Below are positions 30,341 through 33,008 of a DNA stretch of 33,008 nt, one piece after another. Location of the stretch: assembly GCA_024763135.1 (NCBI GenBank), contig JANTGD010000004.1, forward strand, positions 1 to 33,008, written 5' to 3'. The stretch is from Thiotrichales bacterium (GTDB lineage Bacteria > Pseudomonadota > Gammaproteobacteria > UWMA-0217). The translations under genes and the position numbers were made by a program. The notes beneath the pieces are model-generated. The model had not been told where the DNA came from. It was given only the letters and a program-made list of their open reading frames with translations, and ran no database searches. Position 1 is the first letter of the stretch; the number at the start of each line of letters is the position of its first letter.

Positions 30341-30610
30341 ATGGCGATTACCCCTGAGGAAAAAGCTGAAATCGTTAAGGGTTTTCAGCGTTCCGCTACA
30401 GATACCGGGTCCCCGGAGGTGCAAGTGGCTCTTCTGACCGCGCGCATCAAGGACCTAACCCCCCATTTTGAAAAACACAAGCATGATCATCATTCGCGTC
30501 GCGGTCTGTTGAAACTGGTCAACCAACGTCGCAGTTTGTTGGATTATCTCAAGCGTAAGGACGAAACACGTTATCAAGATCTGATTGCGCGTCTCGGTCT
30601 ACGCCGTTAA
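30341..30610 (+). CDS. rpsO: 30S ribosomal protein S15
   Basis: S15 is a primary binder of 16S rRNA (helices 20-22) and forms a bridge to 23S rRNA. The 89-residue protein has the normal length and signatures: TDTGSPEVQVALLTARI, LTPHFEKHKHDHHSRRGLL and VNQRRSLLDYLKRKD. I start it at MAITPEEKAE (30341), with GGAG 9 nt upstream; the frame stays open to 30299 but the extension lies over the promoter. E. coli S15 represses its own translation through an mRNA pseudoknot; the short leader here leaves limited room for that fold. pnp follows after 14 nt. Confidence 0.97.
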   Translation: MAITPEEKAEIVKGFQRSATDTGSPEVQVALLTARIKDLTPHFEKHKHDHHSRRGLLKLVNQRRSLLDYLKRKDETRYQDLIARLGLRR

Positions 30611-30624
30611 GAGGATAGAATCAC

Positions 30625-32739
30625 GTGTATCACGTTAAAAAAACATTCCAGTTCGGTGAACATACTGTCACGCTGGAAACAGGAGAGATCGCGCGTCAAG
30701 CCGACGGTGCGGTCATGGTCAATATGGAAGGCACCGTGGTTTTGGTCACGGTGGTTGGAGCCAAGGATGCCGGTGAGGGCCGGGATTTCTTCCCTCTGAC
30801 GGTCGATTATCAGGAAAAAACCTATGCCGCAGGTAAAATTCCAGGCGGCTTTTTTCGCCGGGAAGGGCGGCCCAGCGAAAAAGAAACATTAACTTCAAGA
30901 TTGATGGATCGTCCTTTGCGACCCCTGTTTCCCAAGGGATTTACTCACGAAGTTCAGGTGATCGCGACCGTGAAGTCGCTCAATCCGGATGTTGACCCTG
31001 AAGTTCCGTCTATGATTGGAGCCTCGGCAGCCATTTCAATCTCAGGCCTGCCTTTCAATGGACCCATCGGCGCGGCACGAGTTGGTTATCAGGATGGTCA
31101 ATATCTGCTCAACCCCGATCAGGCCTCGCTTAAAGCCTCCTCACTCGATCTGGTGGTGGCCGGTACTGAAAACGCAGTGCTCATGGTGGAATCCGAGGCA
31201 AAGATGCTTCCGGAAGACGTCATGTTGGGCGCGGTTGTATACGGGCATGAGCAAATGCAGTGTGTGATACAGGCCGTTAAGGAGCTTGCGGAAGAGGTGG
31301 GCAAGCCCGCGTGGGACTGGCAGCCACCCGAGGAGAACCTCGATTTGCTCGGAGCCGTCAAGACTGTGGTAGAGGCCGATTTAACTCAAGCCTATACCAT
31401 TGCTGATAAACAGGCGCGCTATGCGCGCATTGGGGAGCTACGTAAAGCTGCGGTCGAGGCACTCGTTAAGGCCGATGAGGCATCACCGAGCGAAGCCGAG
31501 ATCCAGGCAGCGTTCGGCAAGCTCGAAAAGCAAATTGTGAGAGGACGCATATTGGCAGGTGAGGCACGTATCGATGGTCGTGATCACAAAACTGTCCGTC
31601 CAATCACCATTCGTACCGGTGTCCTGCCGCGCACACACGGATCGGCCTTGTTTACCCGTGGGGAAACTCAGGCCCTGGTGGTCACAACCTTGGGCACCAC
31701 GCGTGACGCACAAATTATCGATGCTTTGGAAGGCGAACGGCGCGAGCACTTTATGCTGCACTATAACTTTCCGCCATTCAGCGTGGGTGAGATTGGACGG
31801 GTGGGCTCTCCAAAACGTCGTGAAATCGGCCATGGGCGTCTTGCCAAACGAGGCGTACAAGCGGTTTTACCCGACGAAGACGAATTCCCTTATGTCATTC
31901 GCGTGGTTTCCGAAATTACCGAATCCAATGGGTCTAGTTCCATGGCTTCTGTCTGTGGCTCCAGCCTGGCGATGATGGACGCAGGTATACCTTTAAAAGC
32001 GCCGGTCGCTGGAATTGCTATGGGGTTGGTTAAGGAAGGAGAGCGTTTCTCGGTACTGACCGATATTTTGGGTGATGAGGATCACCTGGGTGATATGGAC
32101 TTTAAAGTCGCGGGCACCGCTGCGGGTGTGACTGCGTTGCAAATGGATATCAAGATCGACGGCATTACCAAAGAGATCATGGATATCGCACTGGCGCAGG
32201 CCAAAGAAGGGCGCTTGCACATCCTGGGTGAAATGAATGCCGCAATTGCCCAGCCGCGCGAGGAAATGTCCGAATATGCGCCGCGCTACATTACCATGCG
32301 CATCAATCCAGAAAAGATTCGTGATGTGATAGGCAAGGGTGGCGCCACGATTAAGGCGATTACCGAAGAGACCGGTACCTCCATCGATATCGATGACAAT
32401 GGCACGATCAAAATCGCCGCAGTCGATATGACCGCTGGACGCGAAGCGCAAAAACGCATTGAGGAACTGACGGCCGAGATTGAGGTTGGCAAAGTATACA
32501 AAGGTAAAGTCAGTAAAATCATGGACTTTGGTGCCTTTGTCACAGTGTTGCCAGGAAAGGACGGACTCGTACACATCTCCCAAATCGCGAATGATCGAGT
32601 TGAAAAAGTCTCAGACAAACTGTCAGAAGGCGATACTGTCATTGTGAAAGTGTTGGAGCTCGATCGCCAGGGGCGCGTACGCCTGAGTATGAAGGCAGTC
32701 ACTGAAGAAGAAGCCGCAGCGTTTAAAGAAACCGAGTAG
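30625..32739 (+). CDS. pnp: Polyribonucleotide nucleotidyltransferase (PNPase)
   Basis: PNPase is a trimeric 3'-5' phosphorolytic exoribonuclease and degradosome component. The 704-residue protein has two RNase PH domains (about 1-210 and 310-545) joined by an alpha-helical domain, then a KH domain with GKGG at 570-573, and an S1 domain (about 620-690). Catalytic D486, D492 and K494 in EDHLGDMDFK are present at the same numbers as in E. coli. The start is GTG at 30625 (MYHVKKTFQFGEHTVTL), with GAGG 10 nt upstream. Only 14 nt separate it from rpsO, so the RNase III-cleaved leader stem used for pnp autoregulation in E. coli has no room here. Confidence 0.97.
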   Translation: MYHVKKTFQFGEHTVTLETGEIARQADGAVMVNMEGTVVLVTVVGAKDAGEGRDFFPLTVDYQEKTYAAGKIPGGFFRREGRPSEKETLTSRLMDRPLRPLFPKGFTHEVQVIATVKSLNPDVDPEVPSMIGASAAISISGLPFNGPIGAARVGYQDGQYLLNPDQASLKASSLDLVVAGTENAVLMVESEAKMLPEDVMLGAVVYGHEQMQCVIQAVKELAEEVGKPAWDWQPPEENLDLLGAVKTVVEADLTQAYTIADKQARYARIGELRKAAVEALVKADEASPSEAEIQAAFGKLEKQIVRGRILAGEARIDGRDHKTVRPITIRTGVLPRTHGSALFTRGETQALVVTTLGTTRDAQIIDALEGERREHFMLHYNFPPFSVGEIGRVGSPKRREIGHGRLAKRGVQAVLPDEDEFPYVIRVVSEITESNGSSSMASVCGSSLAMMDAGIPLKAPVAGIAMGLVKEGERFSVLTDILGDEDHLGDMDFKVAGTAAGVTALQMDIKIDGITKEIMDIALAQAKEGRLHILGEMNAAIAQPREEMSEYAPRYITMRINPEKIRDVIGKGGATIKAITEETGTSIDIDDNGTIKIAAVDMTAGREAQKRIEELTAEIEVGKVYKGKVSKIMDFGAFVTVLPGKDGLVHISQIANDRVEKVSDKLSEGDTVIVKVLELDRQGRVRLSMKAVTEEEAAAFKETE

Positions 32740-33008
32740 ACGGCGTTCTCTAGGAGTCTCTCCGAGATTAGGGGCTGTAGCGGAGGAAAGCCTTTGTGAG
32801 ACCATTTTTTGCTCTTTCGAGGCGAATAGTGACGCATATTCATCGAAAATGAGCAGAGAAATAGGCCAAAAGGGGTTTTTCACAGTAGTCATCTAATCTC
32901 GGACAGGCGCCTACGCCTAGTACACCGCCAAGCCCAAACTGTCTGTATCAGTGAGTCATCAAGGGGTTAGATGTGGTTTTGTTTTTATGAATCATAGTGG
33001 TCCTATGG
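32740..33008. other. Region after pnp, no gene called
   Basis: The stretch is mostly taken up by the inverted-repeat element at 32751-32913. No intrinsic terminator with a clear T-run follows pnp. Short leftward open frames overlap the pnp end and are probably chance. The last 90 nt show nothing recognisable. Confidence 0.45.
32751..32913. repeat. 163-bp element with 21-bp imperfect inverted ends
   Basis: The left end (32751-32771) and right end (32893-32913) are inverted matches over about 18 of 21 positions, with a perfect 11-bp inner core TCCGAGATTAG/CTAATCTCGGA. CTAG occurs at both outer edges (32750-32753 and 32917-32920). The inside does not encode a complete transposase. This has the form of a miniature inverted-repeat element or an insertion-sequence remnant, or a long mRNA 3'-end stem-loop. 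Confidence 0.6.

Noticed and set aside
32623..32892. Leftward open frame across the inverted-repeat element after pnp
   Set aside because: It overlaps the pnp end antisense and resembles no transposase that I can identify.
1..33008. A new defence, biosynthetic or mobile system
   Set aside because: All confident genes belong to conserved core families in a conserved order; there is no unexplained ORF cluster.

Overview
The window is a stretch of housekeeping chromosome from a gammaproteobacterium. The evidence is gene order and protein sequence: yhbY (minus strand), then rlmE-ftsH-folP-glmM-tpiA-secG-tRNA-Leu(GAG), a complete 14-gene nuoA-N operon with separate nuoC and nuoD, then tRNA-fMet-rimP-nusA-infB-rbfA-truB-rpsO-pnp. 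The secG/leucine-tRNA and initiator-tRNA/rimP/nusA junctions are the ones known from E. coli. Here the whole complex I operon lies between them. Base composition looks near 50% GC. The genus cannot be named from this sequence alone.

Layout. 1-880: the 3' flank of yhbY with a perfect 22-bp palindrome, yhbY itself, and a promoter-rich gene-free stretch. 881-7603: rRNA methylation (RlmE), membrane proteolysis (FtsH), folate (FolP), cell-wall precursor (GlmM), glycolysis (TpiA), secretion (SecG) and tRNA-Leu. 7604-8332: a 729-nt gene-free stretch ahead of the nuo operon. 8333-23304: nuoABCDEFGHIJKLMN, mostly overlapping or closely spaced, but interrupted by a structured 162-nt gap (nuoF/nuoG) and a 360-nt gap (nuoL/nuoM). 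23305-24040: a 736-nt gene-free stretch with a dispersed repeat and the tRNA-fMet promoter. 24041-32739: initiator tRNA, two tandem intrinsic terminators, then ribosome maturation, transcription and translation-initiation genes, S15 and PNPase. 32740-33008: no gene; it holds a long inverted repeat.

How the genes work together. The nuo genes supply all peripheral-arm (B,C,D,E,F,G,I) and membrane-arm (A,H,J,K,L,M,N) subunits of a proton-pumping NADH:quinone oxidoreductase, with the expected Fe-S ligands visible. The rimP-to-pnp block couples transcription (NusA), initiation (IF2, initiator tRNA), 30S maturation (RimP, RbfA, S15), tRNA modification (TruB) and RNA turnover (PNPase).

I found no defence system, mobile-element ORF, CRISPR array or novel gene cluster; every confident gene belongs to a well-known family. 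The unexplained signal is between the genes: a roughly 95-bp repeat with inverted ends present at least twice (3645-3740 and 23333-23428), an ftsH leader with a 10-codon upstream ORF overlapping a TTG start and competing hairpins, a folP promoter whose start point falls inside a terminator hairpin, structured gaps inside the nuo operon, an initiator tRNA with a T-T end mismatch, and a 163-bp inverted-repeat element after pnp. All were read by eye, without alignment or folding software.
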